64,000 nt of DNA from [Actinobacillus] rossii. GTDB taxonomy: Bacteria > Pseudomonadota > Gammaproteobacteria > Enterobacterales > Pasteurellaceae. Of this stretch, positions 41,291-56,241 are shown piece after piece (position 1 is the first letter of the stretch; each line of letters starts with the position of its first letter). Below the pieces are notes generated by a model. That model did no database searches. It was given only the letters and a program-made list of their open reading frames with translations, and was not told the DNA's origin. The stretch is from positions 186,001-250,000 of the forward strand of contig UFRQ01000003.1 in NCBI GenBank assembly GCA_900444965.1, given 5' to 3'. A program made the position numbers and the translations under genes.

Positions 41291-42772
41291 ATGGCTAACT
41301 ATTTCAATACATTAAACTTACGTGAAAAACTTGACCAATTAGGTCGTTGTCGTTTTATGGATCGCAATGAATTTGCTGACGGTTGTAATTTCTTAAAAGG
41401 CAAAAAAATTGTGATCGTAGGTTGTGGTGCGCAAGGTTTAAACCAAGGTTTAAATATGCGTGATTCTGGTTTAGATATTGCTTATGCATTACGTGCAGAA
41501 ACAATTGCAGAAAAACGTGCGTCATTTACTCGTGCAACAGAAAATGGTTTTAAAGTTGGCACATACCAAGAGTTAATCCCAACTGCAGATTTAGTGATTA
41601 ACTTAACCCCAGATAAACAACACTCTAAAGTCGTTGCCGATGTAATGCCGTTAATGAAACAAGGCTCTGCCTTTGGTTATTCACATGGTTTCAATATTGT
41701 TGAAGTAGGTGAAGAAATTCGCAAAGACATCACTGTAGTGATGGTAGCACCAAAATGCCCAGGTACAGAAGTGCGTGAAGAATATAAACGTGGTTTCGGT
41801 GTACCAACATTAATTGCGGTTCACCCTGAAAACGACCCGAAAGGCGAAGGTATGGCGATTGCGAAAGCTTGGGCTTCTGCAACTGGTGGTGACCGTGCAG
41901 GCGTGTTAGAGTCTTCATTTGTAGCCGAAGTAAAATCTGACTTAATGGGTGAACAAACTATCCTTTGCGGTATGTTACAAGCAGGTTCTATCGTGTGCTA
42001 CGACAAATTAGTGGCGGACGGTAAAGATCCAGCTTATGCAAGCAAATTAATTCAATACGGTTGGGAAACCATTACTGAAGCGTTAAAACAAGGCGGTATC
42101 ACATTAATGATGGATCGTCTTTCTAACTCAGCGAAAATCCGTGCCTTTGAATTAGCGGAAGAAATTAAAGCACAGTTAAACTTCTTATATTTAAAACATA
42201 TGGACGACATCATCAGCGGTGAGTTCTCATCAACTATGATGGTAGACTGGGTAAACGGCGATGCAAACTTATTCAAATGGCGTGAAGAAACAGGCAAAAC
42301 GGCTTTCGAAAATTCACCAAAAGCAGACGGTATCAAAATTTCTGAACAAGAATACTTCGATAACGGCGTAGTGATGGTTGCAATGGTGAAAGCGGGTGTT
42401 GAAATGGCATTCGATGCAATGGTTGCAAGCGGTATCTACGAAGAATCTGCATACTATGAGTCATTACACGAACTTCCGTTAATCGCAAACACTATCGCTC
42501 GTAAACGTTTATACGAAATGAACGTAGTTATTTCAGATACAGCGGAATACGGTAACTACTTATTCTCACACATTGCGACGCCAATCTTAGCTGAGAAATT
42601 AATCCCAATGTTACAAAAAGGTGATTTAGGCGAACCAACACCAACCGTTGAAATCGACAATGTGTACTTGCGTGATATTAACGATGCCATCCGCAACCAC
42701 CCAGTTGAGTTAATCGGTCAAGAGTTACGTGGTTATATGACAGATATGAAACGCATCGCTGTTGGCGGTTAA
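41291..42772 (+). CDS. ilvC: Ketol-acid reductoisomerase (NADP+), long class II form
   Basis: It catalyses the second common step of valine and isoleucine synthesis (alkyl migration plus NADPH reduction). The 493 residues mark the long class II enzyme of enterics. The NADPH-binding motif [14 protein letters not shown] is near residue 40, with catalytic segments [13 protein letters not shown] near residue 157 and [19 protein letters not shown] near residue 213. Strong codon bias and AAGGAAA before the ATG indicate high expression. Regulation by IlvY is inferred from context. Confidence 0.97.
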   Translation: MANYFNTLNLREKLDQLGRCRFMDRNEFADGCNFLKGKKIVIVGCGAQGLNQGLNMRDSGLDIAYALRAETIAEKRASFTRATENGFKVGTYQELIPTADLVINLTPDKQHSKVVADVMPLMKQGSAFGYSHGFNIVEVGEEIRKDITVVMVAPKCPGTEVREEYKRGFGVPTLIAVHPENDPKGEGMAIAKAWASATGGDRAGVLESSFVAEVKSDLMGEQTILCGMLQAGSIVCYDKLVADGKDPAYASKLIQYGWETITEALKQGGITLMMDRLSNSAKIRAFELAEEIKAQLNFLYLKHMDDIISGEFSSTMMVDWVNGDANLFKWREETGKTAFENSPKADGIKISEQEYFDNGVVMVAMVKAGVEMAFDAMVASGIYEESAYYESLHELPLIANTIARKRLYEMNVVISDTAEYGNYLFSHIATPILAEKLIPMLQKGDLGEPTPTVEIDNVYLRDINDAIRNHPVELIGQELRGYMTDMKRIAVGG

Positions 42773-42787
42773 TTTTTAGATGATAAT

Positions 42788-42815
42788 AAAGCCCACTACT
42801 TTTGTAGTGGGCTTT
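42788..42815 (+). terminator. Terminator of ilvC
   Basis: AAAGCCCACTA (42788-42798) pairs exactly with TAGTGGGCTTT (42805-42815) over 6 bases. Confidence 0.85.
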
Positions 42816-42963
42816 GTGTTTAGTTCATATAAAGAATTGAGACGAAACTTTAGTATTCCACAACCAGCTCTTTTCTTCGTAAGGCAGAGCAATAGCACAT
42901 ATCACATAACTTGCACGAGAAAATTGAGTTATTACCGAGTATTTTGACAGTATCAGAAATACG

Positions 42964-44278
42964 GAGCCTCTCCCACAATTTGTGTAAATACCTGTTTCTG
43001 AGATAATACATTCAGACACAGGTATTTTATTATGAACGAAAAACAACTTCACGCCTTGGCAGCGGAATTTGCCAAAAACCTAAAAACACCGGAAGACCTC
43101 AATCAATTTTCACGGATGCTCAAAAAAATCACCGTCGAGGCTGCGTTAAATGGTGAACTGACCGACCATCTTGGTTATGAAAAACACCAGCCTGGAAAAG
43201 GTAAAAATGCACGTAACGGTTACACATCTAAGACCGTCATTTGTGATGAAGGTGAGATAGAAATTGAGACGCCTCGTGACCGTGACTGCACCTTTGAACC
43301 GCAACTTATCAAGAAAAACCAAACCCGCATCACAGGAATGGATGAGCAGATTATTGCCTTATATGCCAAGGGTTTAAGTAATCAGGAAATCGTTGAAATG
43401 TTCAAAGAACTCTATGATGCGGATGTGTCAACCAGCCTGATTTCTCGCGTTACCGACGCCGTGAAAGAACGCGTAATGGAATGGCAAAACCGCCCGCTTG
43501 ATGCGGTTTATCCAATTGTTTACCCGGATTGTATCGTAGTGAAAGTACGCCAAGATGGACGAATTATCAACAAATCCGTGTTTGTTGCCTTGGGTGTGAA
43601 TCTTGAAGGACATAAAGAGTTATTGGGGCTTTGGATTGCTGAAAATGAGGGTGCGAAGTTCTGGGCGAATGTGCTGACAGAGCTTCAAAATCGAGGCTTG
43701 AAAGACATTTTTATTGCCTGTGTAGACGGTTTAAAAGGCTTCCCGGAAGCCATCAATGCAGTCTATCCTAAAACGAAGATTCAGCTTTGCATTGTGCATT
43801 TAGTGCGTAACAGCTTGAAATTCGTTTCGTGGAAAGATTACAAAGCCGTCACTGCAGATTTAAAGCAGGTTTATCAGGCCCAGACGGAAGCACAAGCTCG
43901 CGAAAATCTGACCGCACTTTCGCAAAAATGGCAGGCAAAATACCCGCTTGTGGCGAAAGGCTGGGAAGATAACCGGGCAAATATAGCCACATTTTTTGAT
44001 TATCCGGCTGATATTCGTAAAGCGATTTATACCACGAATGCCGTGGAATCGCTTAATAGCGTGATTCGTCGCGTGATTAAAAAACGAAATGTATTCCCGA
44101 CGGATGATTCAGTTTTCAAAGTGATTTGGCTTGCGATTAAAGATGCATCAAAAAAATGGACAATGCCGATTCAGAACCGGAAACCGGCGATGAATCGATT
44201 TATGATTGATTTTGGTGATCGCCTAGACGATCACCGTTAAGTTGAAATGGGTGTTTACACAGAATTTGGGATAGGGTC
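42964..44278 (+). mobile_element. IS256-family insertion sequence, complete, about 1.3 kb
   Basis: The transposase gene is bounded by imperfect inverted ends: left GAGCCTCTCCC at 42964, right GACCCTATCCC read inward from 44278, 9 of 11 identical and continuing into a shared TGTGTAAA-ACC block about 18 bases further in. The size fits IS256. Flanks 42956-42963 and 44279-44286 do not form an exact 8-base target duplication, so the insertion is old or followed rearrangement. Confidence 0.8.
43032..44240 (+). CDS. IS256-family (mutator-type) transposase
   Basis: The protein is an intact 402-residue DDE transposase. The first aspartate is in the segment YPDCIVVKVRQDG near residue 173, the second in ACVDGLKGFPEAI near residue 236, and the glutamate in YTTNAVESLNSVIRR near residue 341. 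The N-terminal part matches mutator-type transposases (LTDHLGYEKH, RNGYTSKTV, ETPRDRD). No frameshift is seen, so the element may be active. An uptake signal lies within the gene near 43910. Confidence 0.93.
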   Translation: MNEKQLHALAAEFAKNLKTPEDLNQFSRMLKKITVEAALNGELTDHLGYEKHQPGKGKNARNGYTSKTVICDEGEIEIETPRDRDCTFEPQLIKKNQTRITGMDEQIIALYAKGLSNQEIVEMFKELYDADVSTSLISRVTDAVKERVMEWQNRPLDAVYPIVYPDCIVVKVRQDGRIINKSVFVALGVNLEGHKELLGLWIAENEGAKFWANVLTELQNRGLKDIFIACVDGLKGFPEAINAVYPKTKIQLCIVHLVRNSLKFVSWKDYKAVTADLKQVYQAQTEAQARENLTALSQKWQAKYPLVAKGWEDNRANIATFFDYPADIRKAIYTTNAVESLNSVIRRVIKKRNVFPTDDSVFKVIWLAIKDASKKWTMPIQNRKPAMNRFMIDFGDRLDDHR

Positions 44279-44361
44279 TAAAACGAGAGTTTCCTTTTTT
44301 GTTTAGATTGAATTTTAGACACTCATATTCTAAACGGGAAACTCTCATTTTTATAATGATT

Positions 44362-44387
44362 TGTCAGATCAAGTCTGATCTTCTACA
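44362..44387 (-). repeat. Solo end of an IS481-like element (remnant)
   Basis: Read on the minus strand, the 26 bases from 44387 to 44362 match 63387-63412, the end of the IS481-like element, at 23 positions. Further in, CCCGTTTAGAAT and GTGTCT are also shared. No transposase accompanies it, so it is a remnant end or miniature derivative next to the rRNA operon. Confidence 0.6.
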
Positions 44388-44484
44388 TATAAAAACAGTG
44401 CGGTTCTTTTTTCCTTTTTTTCTTTTACCTACCCTAATTTTGTCTACGCTATTTGGTATCTGCTCTTTCTCTCACTAAAAACCC

Positions 44485-44518
44485 AAAAACAAAAAACCAT
44501 AAGTATCTCTACTTATGG
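44485..44518 (-). terminator. Terminator of the rRNA operon
   Basis: CCATAAGTA (44497-44505) pairs with TACTTATGG (44510-44518); on the minus strand T6 then more T-rich sequence follows. The rest of 44281-44619 is pyrimidine-rich on the + strand, and holds a further 10-bp inverted repeat (44285-44294 with 44337-44346) and no gene. Confidence 0.8.
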
Positions 44519-44619
44519 CTCTCTCTATATCTATCTTTCTTTCTCTAACTCGAGATATTCCTATCTCTCTTTATCTGTTTCTATCTTCGACTATTCTTGC
44601 CTGCCTTTCTCTAATTCAA

Positions 44620-44736
44620 TACCTGGCGGTGTCCTACTCTCACATGGGGAATCCCCACACTACCATCGGCGTTACGGCGTTTCACTTCTGAGTTCGGCAT
44701 GGGGTCAGGTGGGACCACCGCACTATCGCCGCCAAG
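44620..44736 (-). rRNA. rrf: 5S ribosomal RNA
   Basis: The minus strand matches bacterial 5S rRNA from TTGGCGGCGATAGTGC through CCCATGCCGAACTCAG and ACGCCGATGGTAGTGTGGGG to CCGCCAGG-type closure. The ends are set by comparison with E. coli and may be off by a few bases. It is the last gene of the operon, about 150 bases after 23S. Confidence 0.95.
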
Positions 44737-44888
44737 ATAATTCCTTTGATGACTTTATCTTAACTTTTTCAGTCTTCTTATCATTCTTCAAAATTTGAAA
44801 CAAGCTGCTCTGATTAATTTCTTTGTCTGTCTAGTTTATTTAATTCTTACTTCGCTTCTTTGTCTTATCAAAAACACTTGAGCGTTGT

Positions 44889-47788
<2,900 letters not shown>

Positions 47789-48032
47789 ATACAACCTCAA
47801 ATGTTTTCCGCCCTTTCAGTGTTTTATTCTCACTCAAAATGCGCGCCATTCGAAGTCCGTTTTCAACTAAACACTTGACTGCTTTTGTTCAGCCAAGATT
47901 TTTTTCAAAATTAACTAGTCAATAAACAAGTTAATTTCTTCTACTCAGACTTTTTCATCTCAACATCCACATAATTCTCATCACGCTTCTGTCTACTTGA
48001 AAGTCTCTTCAGTTTTTCAGCTTGTTTCCAAT

Positions 48033-48045
48033 TTTTTAAAGAACA
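48033..48045 (-). promoter_or_regulatory. boxA antitermination site in the 16S-23S spacer
   Basis: TGTTCTTTAAAAA on the minus strand matches the rrn boxA. The spacer 47789-48152 otherwise holds an uptake signal (48083-48092) and a 13-bp inverted repeat; no gene is seen. Confidence 0.75.
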
Positions 48046-48066
48046 AAGATAATACTTTTCATATCA

Positions 48067-48148
48067 TCATGACTAAGTACACAAAGTGCGGTGAAACTTG
48101 AATGAGATTATTCACTTTCCAGCCTAATACCTATTTACTTAGTCATGA
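48067..48148. repeat. 13-bp inverted repeat around an uptake signal in the rRNA spacer
   Basis: TCATGACTAAGTA (48067-48079) and TACTTAGTCATGA (48136-48148) pair perfectly; the 56-base loop contains AAAGTGCGGT. It may be a processing stem between tRNA-Ala and 23S. Confidence 0.7.
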
Positions 48149-48152
48149 CGAT

Positions 48153-48228
48153 TGGTGGAGATAAGCGGGATCGAACCGCTGACCTCCTGCGTGCAAGGCA
48201 GGCGCTCTCCCAGCTGAGCTATATCCCC
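48153..48228 (-). tRNA. tRNA-Ala (anticodon TGC)
   Basis: The 76 bases start GGGGATATAGCTCAGCTGGG, with anticodon loop CTTGCAC, TTCGATC T-loop and encoded CCA end. It is the second tRNA of the rRNA spacer. Confidence 0.97.
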
Positions 48229-48295
48229 TTTCATCATGACTGACTCATGCCAGTCCTTTCCTTTTAGCTTTCACTCTAGAACTTCTTTCTCGGAG

Positions 48296-48372
<77 letters not shown>

Positions 48373-48441
48373 AAAAGGATTTTCGGTTTCTTTACTTTTT
48401 TATCAAACAATCTGTGTGGACACCAGCAAGTCGTCTTTTGT

Positions 48442-49983
<1,542 letters not shown>

Positions 49984-50113
49984 AAAAGTTTAATCGCTCA
50001 AAATACTGACTTGATAATCTTATATAAATTAACTTGTTCAGCACTCTCAGTCTTCAATTTTAAAATTTCTTCTAAACGAATCTTACAAGTGCCCACACAG
50101 ATTGTCTGATAAA

Positions 50114-50126
50114 TTGTTAAAGAACA
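50114..50126 (-). promoter_or_regulatory. boxA in the rRNA operon leader
   Basis: TGTTCTTTAACAA on the minus strand matches the rrn antitermination box, about 130 bases upstream of 16S. Confidence 0.85.
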
Positions 50127-50148
50127 TTTGCATTTTGCAAGGATGTAT

Positions 50149-50177
50149 ATGATATTTAATATCAAAACAGGTGTCAA
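50149..50177 (-). promoter_or_regulatory. rRNA operon promoter P2
   Basis: On the minus strand TTGACA (50177-50172) and TATCAT (50154-50149) are 17 bases apart. Confidence 0.75.
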
Positions 50178-50239
50178 GCGGAAATTTAATATTTTTTCAA
50201 ATTTTGCTTTAGTGCTTCACCTTGCGGGTGCGGAGTGGC

Positions 50240-50267
50240 ATTATAGAAATTTTTTTACAGACATCAA
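50240..50267 (-). promoter_or_regulatory. rRNA operon promoter P1
   Basis: On the minus strand TTGATG (50267-50262) and TATAAT (50245-50240) are 16 bases apart, followed by a GC-rich discriminator (GCCACTCCGC) typical of stringently controlled promoters. The region 49984-50351 holds these promoters and no gene. Confidence 0.8.
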
Positions 50268-50351
50268 GATCTTTTTACCAAAAATTTTTCAATTGCTTTT
50301 TTATTGAACGATCTTGCATAAATAATGGGAAATACCTATTTTATTTGAATA

Positions 50352-50864
50352 TTAATTCAACGCCTTAATTTGTTCTGTAAATTCTTTTACTGTTACCCAG
50401 TTCGTATATTCAATTTCTTTCGTTGCGTCAGTTTCTCCCCCTGTTAATTTCATAATAAATTGAATCATGATACGATCAAACCAATTATAGCGGGGATAAA
50501 GTAACGCGCCTGCAAATACCGCAGATAAAGTTGGACGCCATTGAATTCGCTGCAAAAATTTACGTACATACACGTTTGTTTCTGGGCTATTTTTCCCTTC
50601 TTTTCTTGCCGTTAAATTCACGCCAAAAAATGCCGTCGGCTTTGTATTTAAAAGTGCGGTCTGATTTTCAATTAATTTATAAAGCCCTTTGTTAAAGTGT
50701 CCATAACGAATGGAAGCCCCAATAATAATCCGATCAAATGCGTTAAAATCAATCGCCTTTTCTGTTATCGGATACACATAGCAATTCTCTATGTGTTCCG
50801 CAATGAATTTAGCAATTTTCTTTGTTTGCCCATCTTGGCTTGAATATAAAATTAAAGTTTTCAT
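50352..50864 (-). CDS. hemG: Menaquinone-dependent protoporphyrinogen IX dehydrogenase
   Basis: It oxidises protoporphyrinogen IX to protoporphyrin IX in late haem synthesis, using a flavodoxin-like fold. The 170 residues align closely with E. coli HemG: LILYSSQDGQTKKIA, IIIGASIRYGHFNKG, QWRPTLSAVFAGALLYPRY, MKLTGGETDATKEIEYT. The ATG at 50864 overlaps the trkH stop by one base (TAATG), so translation is coupled. Haemophilus keeps late steps although it needs external haem or porphyrin. Confidence 0.94.
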   Translation of the reverse strand: MKTLILYSSQDGQTKKIAKFIAEHIENCYVYPITEKAIDFNAFDRIIIGASIRYGHFNKGLYKLIENQTALLNTKPTAFFGVNLTARKEGKNSPETNVYVRKFLQRIQWRPTLSAVFAGALLYPRYNWFDRIMIQFIMKLTGGETDATKEIEYTNWVTVKEFTEQIKALN

Positions 50865-52327
50865 TATGATTTCCAAAAAGTTGGGCTAAATAACACGAGT
50901 AAAGTAAAAATCTCTAATCGTCCACAAACCATAGCAAAAGTTAACACCCATTTTGCATTATCAGGAATGCCTGCAAAATTACTACTTACACTTCCCAGCC
51001 CAGGACCAAGGTTATTTATACAAGCCAGTACGGCATTGAAAGCATTAAAAGGTTCAACACCACAAGCAATAACAACTAATAAGCAAATAATAAACAGCAA
51101 CACATAAGCAGAGAAGAATGCCCAAATGCTACCAATTACTCGATTATCTAGTACTTGCTTACCCCATTTAATGGGGTAAACCAAATTTGAATGAATAAAT
51201 AATTTTAGTTCTCGCAATCCTTGCAAATAAAGCACAAGCACTCGCGCTACGCGTAAACCACCGCCGACTGATCCTGCACACCCACCGATAAAAGAAGTAA
51301 TAATTAGAAGCATAGGAACAAAAGAAGGCCATTGGGAAAAATCCGATGTGGTGTAACCCGTTGTCGTTGAAATAGAAACAGCCTGAAATACAGCTTGTTC
51401 AATATCAATCCAAGAATTTTCAAAATATTGATGGCTGACTAATACCGCTGTACAGAGTAAAATCACCGCAATCTGAATGGTTATAAAAAAACGAAATTCG
51501 GGATCTTGGCTATAAATTCGAAAAATATTCGTATCTTTTAGATTTGAAAATGCGCGAAAATGTAACGCAAAATTACAAGCAGAGATTAATAAAAATACAA
51601 CTGTAATCATATTTACTGCAGTATTATTAAAATATCCTATACTCGCATCATGTGTAGAAAAACCGCCAATTGATACTGTTGAAAAGCTGTGACTAATCGC
51701 ATCAAATGCCGACATTCCTGCTAAATAATAGGATAAAGCACAAAGTGCGGTCAAAGAAGCGTAAATAATCCATAAAGTCTTGGCGGTCTCAGCAATTCGA
51801 GGACGCATTTTTTGGTCCTTCATAGGTCCTGACATTTCAGCACGATAAAGTTGCATACCACCAATACCTAATAAAGGAATAATTGCAATTGCTAACACGA
51901 TAACACCCATTCCCCCAAGCCATTGTAAAAACTGGCGGTAAAATAAAATGGCCTTTGGTAGATAATCCAAGCCAACAATAGTTGTCGCCCCTGTTGTTGT
52001 TAACCCTGAAAATGCTTCAAAAAATGCAGAAGCTAAACTCAAATCAGGTTTCTCAAATAGCATAAATGGAATTGCCGCTAAACTTCCTAAAACAGCCCAA
52101 AACGCAACAACAATTAAAAAACCTTCGCGAGAACGAAGCTCTTCTTTATGCGTATGACAGCTCCACCACAGACTTGTGCCGATAAGTAAACTCAGAATAA
52201 AGGATTGGAAAAACGCCTTACCGCCACCATCACCATACACCAATGCAACAAATGCGGGTAATAGCATAGTGACAGAAAAGCACATAATTAGAATGCCAAC
52301 AATACGAATAATCGCTAAAAAATGCAC
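50864..52327 (-). CDS. trkH: Trk potassium uptake system membrane subunit
   Basis: This inner-membrane K+ channel-like subunit works with the NAD-binding TrkA (not in view). Its 487 residues have four pore-type repeats; [36 protein letters not shown] and [12 protein letters not shown] carry the selectivity-filter glycines. The start is a GTG (52327) preceded by AGAGAAG and gives [11 protein letters not shown], like E. coli TrkH. It lies 14 bases after yigZ and overlaps hemG by one base: a three-gene operon. Confidence 0.94.
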   Translation of the reverse strand: MHFLAIIRIVGILIMCFSVTMLLPAFVALVYGDGGGKAFFQSFILSLLIGTSLWWSCHTHKEELRSREGFLIVVAFWAVLGSLAAIPFMLFEKPDLSLASAFFEAFSGLTTTGATTIVGLDYLPKAILFYRQFLQWLGGMGVIVLAIAIIPLLGIGGMQLYRAEMSGPMKDQKMRPRIAETAKTLWIIYASLTALCALSYYLAGMSAFDAISHSFSTVSIGGFSTHDASIGYFNNTAVNMITVVFLLISACNFALHFRAFSNLKDTNIFRIYSQDPEFRFFITIQIAVILLCTAVLVSHQYFENSWIDIEQAVFQAVSISTTTGYTTSDFSQWPSFVPMLLIITSFIGGCAGSVGGGLRVARVLVLYLQGLRELKLFIHSNLVYPIKWGKQVLDNRVIGSIWAFFSAYVLLFIICLLVVIACGVEPFNAFNAVLACINNLGPGLGSVSSNFAGIPDNAKWVLTFAMVCGRLEIFTLLVLFSPTFWKS

Positions 52328-52341
52328 AATCTTCTCTCTTT

Positions 52342-52947
52342 TTATAAAGCTCGCACAGCTAGCTGCCCCGCTGAACGAGTGATTAATTCTTGCTCAAACG
52401 AAATGAGTTTATCATCGCTAATGCCTAACTCAAACCGTACATTCACTTGGAAATCCTGCGCTTGAATTTGAATATCATATTGTTCACACAATAGTTGAAT
52501 CCAATTAACCTGTCCATAATCACACCATACTTCATAGCGCTTGCGTTCAACTTTGAGTATCGTTACTAATAACTTCAATGCCTGCTGAACCCCATTGCTA
52601 TAAGCGCGTACTAAACCACCAGTTCCTAGTAAAATTCCGCCATAATAACGTACAACGACAACACTTATTTCACCAATACCGCTTCCCTGCAAAGTACTTA
52701 GCATTGGTTTACCTGCAGTGCCTGCAGGTTCTCCATCATCAGAAAAGCCAAAGAACTGAGAATTATTTGGTTGTGCCGCCACTGTTGCCCAACAATGATG
52801 TCGCGCATTAGGATGGAGATTCCGAATTTCTTGCCAAAAGGCTTTTGCTTGCGCGAGTCCTTGAGTATGCTGAATATACGTGATAAAACGGCTTTTTTTA
52901 ATTTCTTCTTCAAAAACGACCGCACTTTGCGGAATTGGATATTCCAT
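52342..52947 (-). CDS. yigZ: IMPACT/YigZ-family protein
   Basis: The protein has 201 residues with the UPF0029/IMPACT N-terminal domain ([58 protein letters not shown]) and a C-terminal DUF1949-like domain. Family links are to translation control and ribosome or elongation-factor binding; the exact role in bacteria is uncertain. It is the first gene of the trkH-hemG operon. Confidence 0.9.
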   Translation of the reverse strand: MEYPIPQSAVVFEEEIKKSRFITYIQHTQGLAQAKAFWQEIRNLHPNARHHCWATVAAQPNNSQFFGFSDDGEPAGTAGKPMLSTLQGSGIGEISVVVVRYYGGILLGTGGLVRAYSNGVQQALKLLVTILKVERKRYEVWCDYGQVNWIQLLCEQYDIQIQAQDFQVNVRFELGISDDKLISFEQELITRSAGQLAVRAL

Positions 52948-53013
52948 AATCTTTGACCAGTTTCAATGAGAACGCTATTATACTCTCTATTAGAAAAAAT
53001 TTTGAATAAAACA

Positions 53014-53268
53014 ATGAACGATACACTACTTGAAAATATTCCCGTCCATTACCAACTTGACACACTAGGCCTACGTTGTCCCGAACCTGTTATGCTTGTA
53101 CGCAAACAAATCCGCCATATGAATGATGGCGAAATTTTACTTATCATCGCAGATGATCCAGCAACTACACGTGATATTCCAGGTTTTTGCGAATTTATGG
53201 AACACCAATTAATTCAAGCTGAAACAACTACACCACCATTCCGTTATTGGGTAAAAAAAGGATTGTAA
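53014..53268 (+). CDS. tusA: Sulfur carrier protein TusA
   Basis: This small sulfur-relay protein accepts persulfide sulfur from IscS for 2-thiouridine in tRNA. From ATG 53014 it has 84 residues (family about 81), with the active cysteine in [17 protein letters not shown] near residue 24. An upstream extension to 52966 lacks family similarity. It is divergent from yigZ and ends with a terminator shared with the convergent phosphoesterase. Confidence 0.93.
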   Translation: MNDTLLENIPVHYQLDTLGLRCPEPVMLVRKQIRHMNDGEILLIIADDPATTRDIPGFCEFMEHQLIQAETTTPPFRYWVKKGL

Positions 53269-53279
53269 CAAATAAAAAG

Positions 53280-53300
53280 AAAGCGCGAGATTCGCGCTTT
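53280..53300. terminator. Terminator between tusA and the phosphoesterase
   Basis: AAAGCGCGA (53280-53288) pairs with TCGCGCTTT (53292-53300) over a 3-base loop, flanked by A-rich and T-containing sequence. Confidence 0.75.
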
Positions 53301-53322
53301 ATTCTAATCCTAATATAAACCT

Positions 53323-54003
53323 TTACCTATCATCAATCCCTTTCAGTAAGTATTCACCCTTTTCATTTGCTAGACTACGAAACCCCACATTAACGATTTG
53401 GAAGGTATTTTTGTTAATGGAAGAATAATCAAAATTTTCATGGTGATGACCATGATAAACCTGTTTCACCCCCATTGCCCCAGCTAACTCATTCAATACT
53501 TGAAACCCCGTAGGATGAGGGAGTGGCGCCTCGTGACTCACAAGAATATCTGCTGATTGTCTTTGTAATACTTCAATATCAGACGGAAAAATTGACGTCC
53601 GATGACGCAAAGGAATACCGCCGCGCCAAAGTTTTTCCGGTGGACAATATTGGCAATAATGAATAGGATCAAAAAACAAAGGTTTATTTGGCGGCATCCA
53701 AATTTGCCCACGAAACACTCCGCCAAGCCCCGCAATTTGCTTGCCTTGAATTTCAACCACTCGTCCATGTAAATTACGCGATTTCCATTCCGTTCCCCAC
53801 AAGCTTTCAAATGCAGCGACCGTTTTACTATCATGGTTACCGTGAATAAACCAAAGATCACAATATTGAGCTAAATGATCAAGTTCAGCGGCGGTCGTTA
53901 ACTGCAAATCACCTAAAATGACTAGCGCAATCTTTTCTTGATGTTGAACAAAAGGATAGAGATGATCATAACAACCGTGTGGATCCCCAGCAAATAAAAT
54001 CAT
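53323..54003 (-). CDS. Calcineurin-like metallophosphoesterase
   Basis: The protein has 226 residues with the metal-binding motifs of the family in order: GDPHG near residue 6, LGDLQ near residue 30, GNHDS near residue 55, a histidine in SHEAP near residue 156 and GHHHE near residue 185. GDPHG replaces the more common GDxHG spacing only in the middle residue, so activity is expected. The substrate is unknown. It is 9 bases downstream of nadR on the same strand, which could hint at a link to nucleotide or NAD metabolism. Confidence 0.83.
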   Translation of the reverse strand: MILFAGDPHGCYDHLYPFVQHQEKIALVILGDLQLTTAAELDHLAQYCDLWFIHGNHDSKTVAAFESLWGTEWKSRNLHGRVVEIQGKQIAGLGGVFRGQIWMPPNKPLFFDPIHYCQYCPPEKLWRGGIPLRHRTSIFPSDIEVLQRQSADILVSHEAPLPHPTGFQVLNELAGAMGVKQVYHGHHHENFDYSSINKNTFQIVNVGFRSLANEKGEYLLKGIDDR

Positions 54004-54012
54004 TCTCTACTC

Positions 54013-55302
<1,290 letters not shown>

Positions 55303-55472
55303 CTAAAATTTAATCGCACTTTTGTGGTATGCATTTTGTAGCATAAGACACGACATTTTGACGCAAAGTGCGAGATGAAATCAGGGAATTTTGTCTATTG
55401 TATGCAATATTACATCGAAATAAAAACGTTTTTTCGATTAGCTGTTTAGAGTATACTACAGAACAAAAGCCG

Positions 55473-55500
55473 AAGTGCGGTCAATTTCACCGCACTTTTT
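55473..55500 (+). terminator. Inverted uptake-signal hairpin in the engB leader
   Basis: AAGTGCGGT (55473-55481) pairs exactly with ACCGCACTT (55489-55497) over 7 bases, followed by T residues, only 23 bases before the engB start. The upstream gene nadR points the other way, so this terminator-like hairpin may attenuate engB itself. Confidence 0.6.
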
Positions 55501-55522
55501 ACTTCTCAGAATCACAAAAATT

Positions 55523-56140
55523 ATGACTGAATTTAAACTGAATTATCATAAAACTCATTTCTTAACTAGCGCAGCCAATATTACACAACTTCCTGCAGAT
55601 ACAGGGGTTGAAATCGCTTTCGCCGGGCGTTCTAACGCGGGTAAATCCACCGCGTTGAATGCATTAACAAACCAAAAGAATTTAGCCCGTACATCTAAAA
55701 CGCCGGGTCGTACACAGTTGATTAACTTATTTGAAGTGGAACCGCAATATAAACTCGTGGATTTACCTGGTTATGGTTATGCGGCAGTCCCCGAACAGAT
55801 GAAATTGCAATGGCAAAAATCCCTTGGCGAATATTTACAAAAACGCCATTGTCTTCGTGGCGTTGTCATTTTAATGGATATTCGTCATCCATTGAAAGAT
55901 CTTGATCAACAAATGATTGAATGGGCAGTATCTTCAGACTTACCGGTTTTGTTGCTCTTAACCAAAGCAGATAAGCTTAGCCAAAGCGCGCGTAGTAAAA
56001 CCGTCAAAATGGCACGCGAAGCGATTTTGCCATTCCAAGGTGACATACAAGTAGAACCGTTCTCTGCACTAAGTAAGCTTGGCATTGATCGTGTAGCGAC
56101 AAAATTAGATAGTTGGTTTGCCCCTAATTACGTAGAATAA
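55523..56140 (+). CDS. engB: Ribosome biogenesis GTPase EngB (YsxC/YihA)
   Basis: This essential GTPase acts in 50S subunit assembly. From ATG 55523 it has 205 residues with G1 [11 protein letters not shown] near residue 31, the G2-region threonines [10 protein letters not shown]3 [11 protein letters not shown]4 LLTKADKLS and G5 SALSKLG. The upstream extension from 55475 would start inside the hairpin and is rejected. It is followed by comM on the same strand. Confidence 0.95.
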   Translation: MTEFKLNYHKTHFLTSAANITQLPADTGVEIAFAGRSNAGKSTALNALTNQKNLARTSKTPGRTQLINLFEVEPQYKLVDLPGYGYAAVPEQMKLQWQKSLGEYLQKRHCLRGVVILMDIRHPLKDLDQQMIEWAVSSDLPVLLLLTKADKLSQSARSKTVKMAREAILPFQGDIQVEPFSALSKLGIDRVATKLDSWFAPNYVE

Positions 56141-56241
56141 AACTGATTTTGTGATCGCTATTCCAAAAGAAAGTAAAATTCATTCAAATCTTACCGCACT
56201 TTTCCTATAGTTCTCCAGAATTTCAGTTTTGGAGAACTTTC

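Noticed and set aside
42825..42963. Minus-strand frames that look like the tail of a protein before the IS256 end (for example ...ALRRKELVVEY)
   Set aside because: Two frames are open over only about 40 codons, there is no start, and no family is recognised. It could be a gene tail cut by the element but evidence is too thin.
55430..55460. Possible NadR operator in the nadR-engB gap
   Set aside because: TGTTTA is present near 55443 but the matching TAAACA half is absent, and Haemophilus has no de novo NAD genes needing this control.
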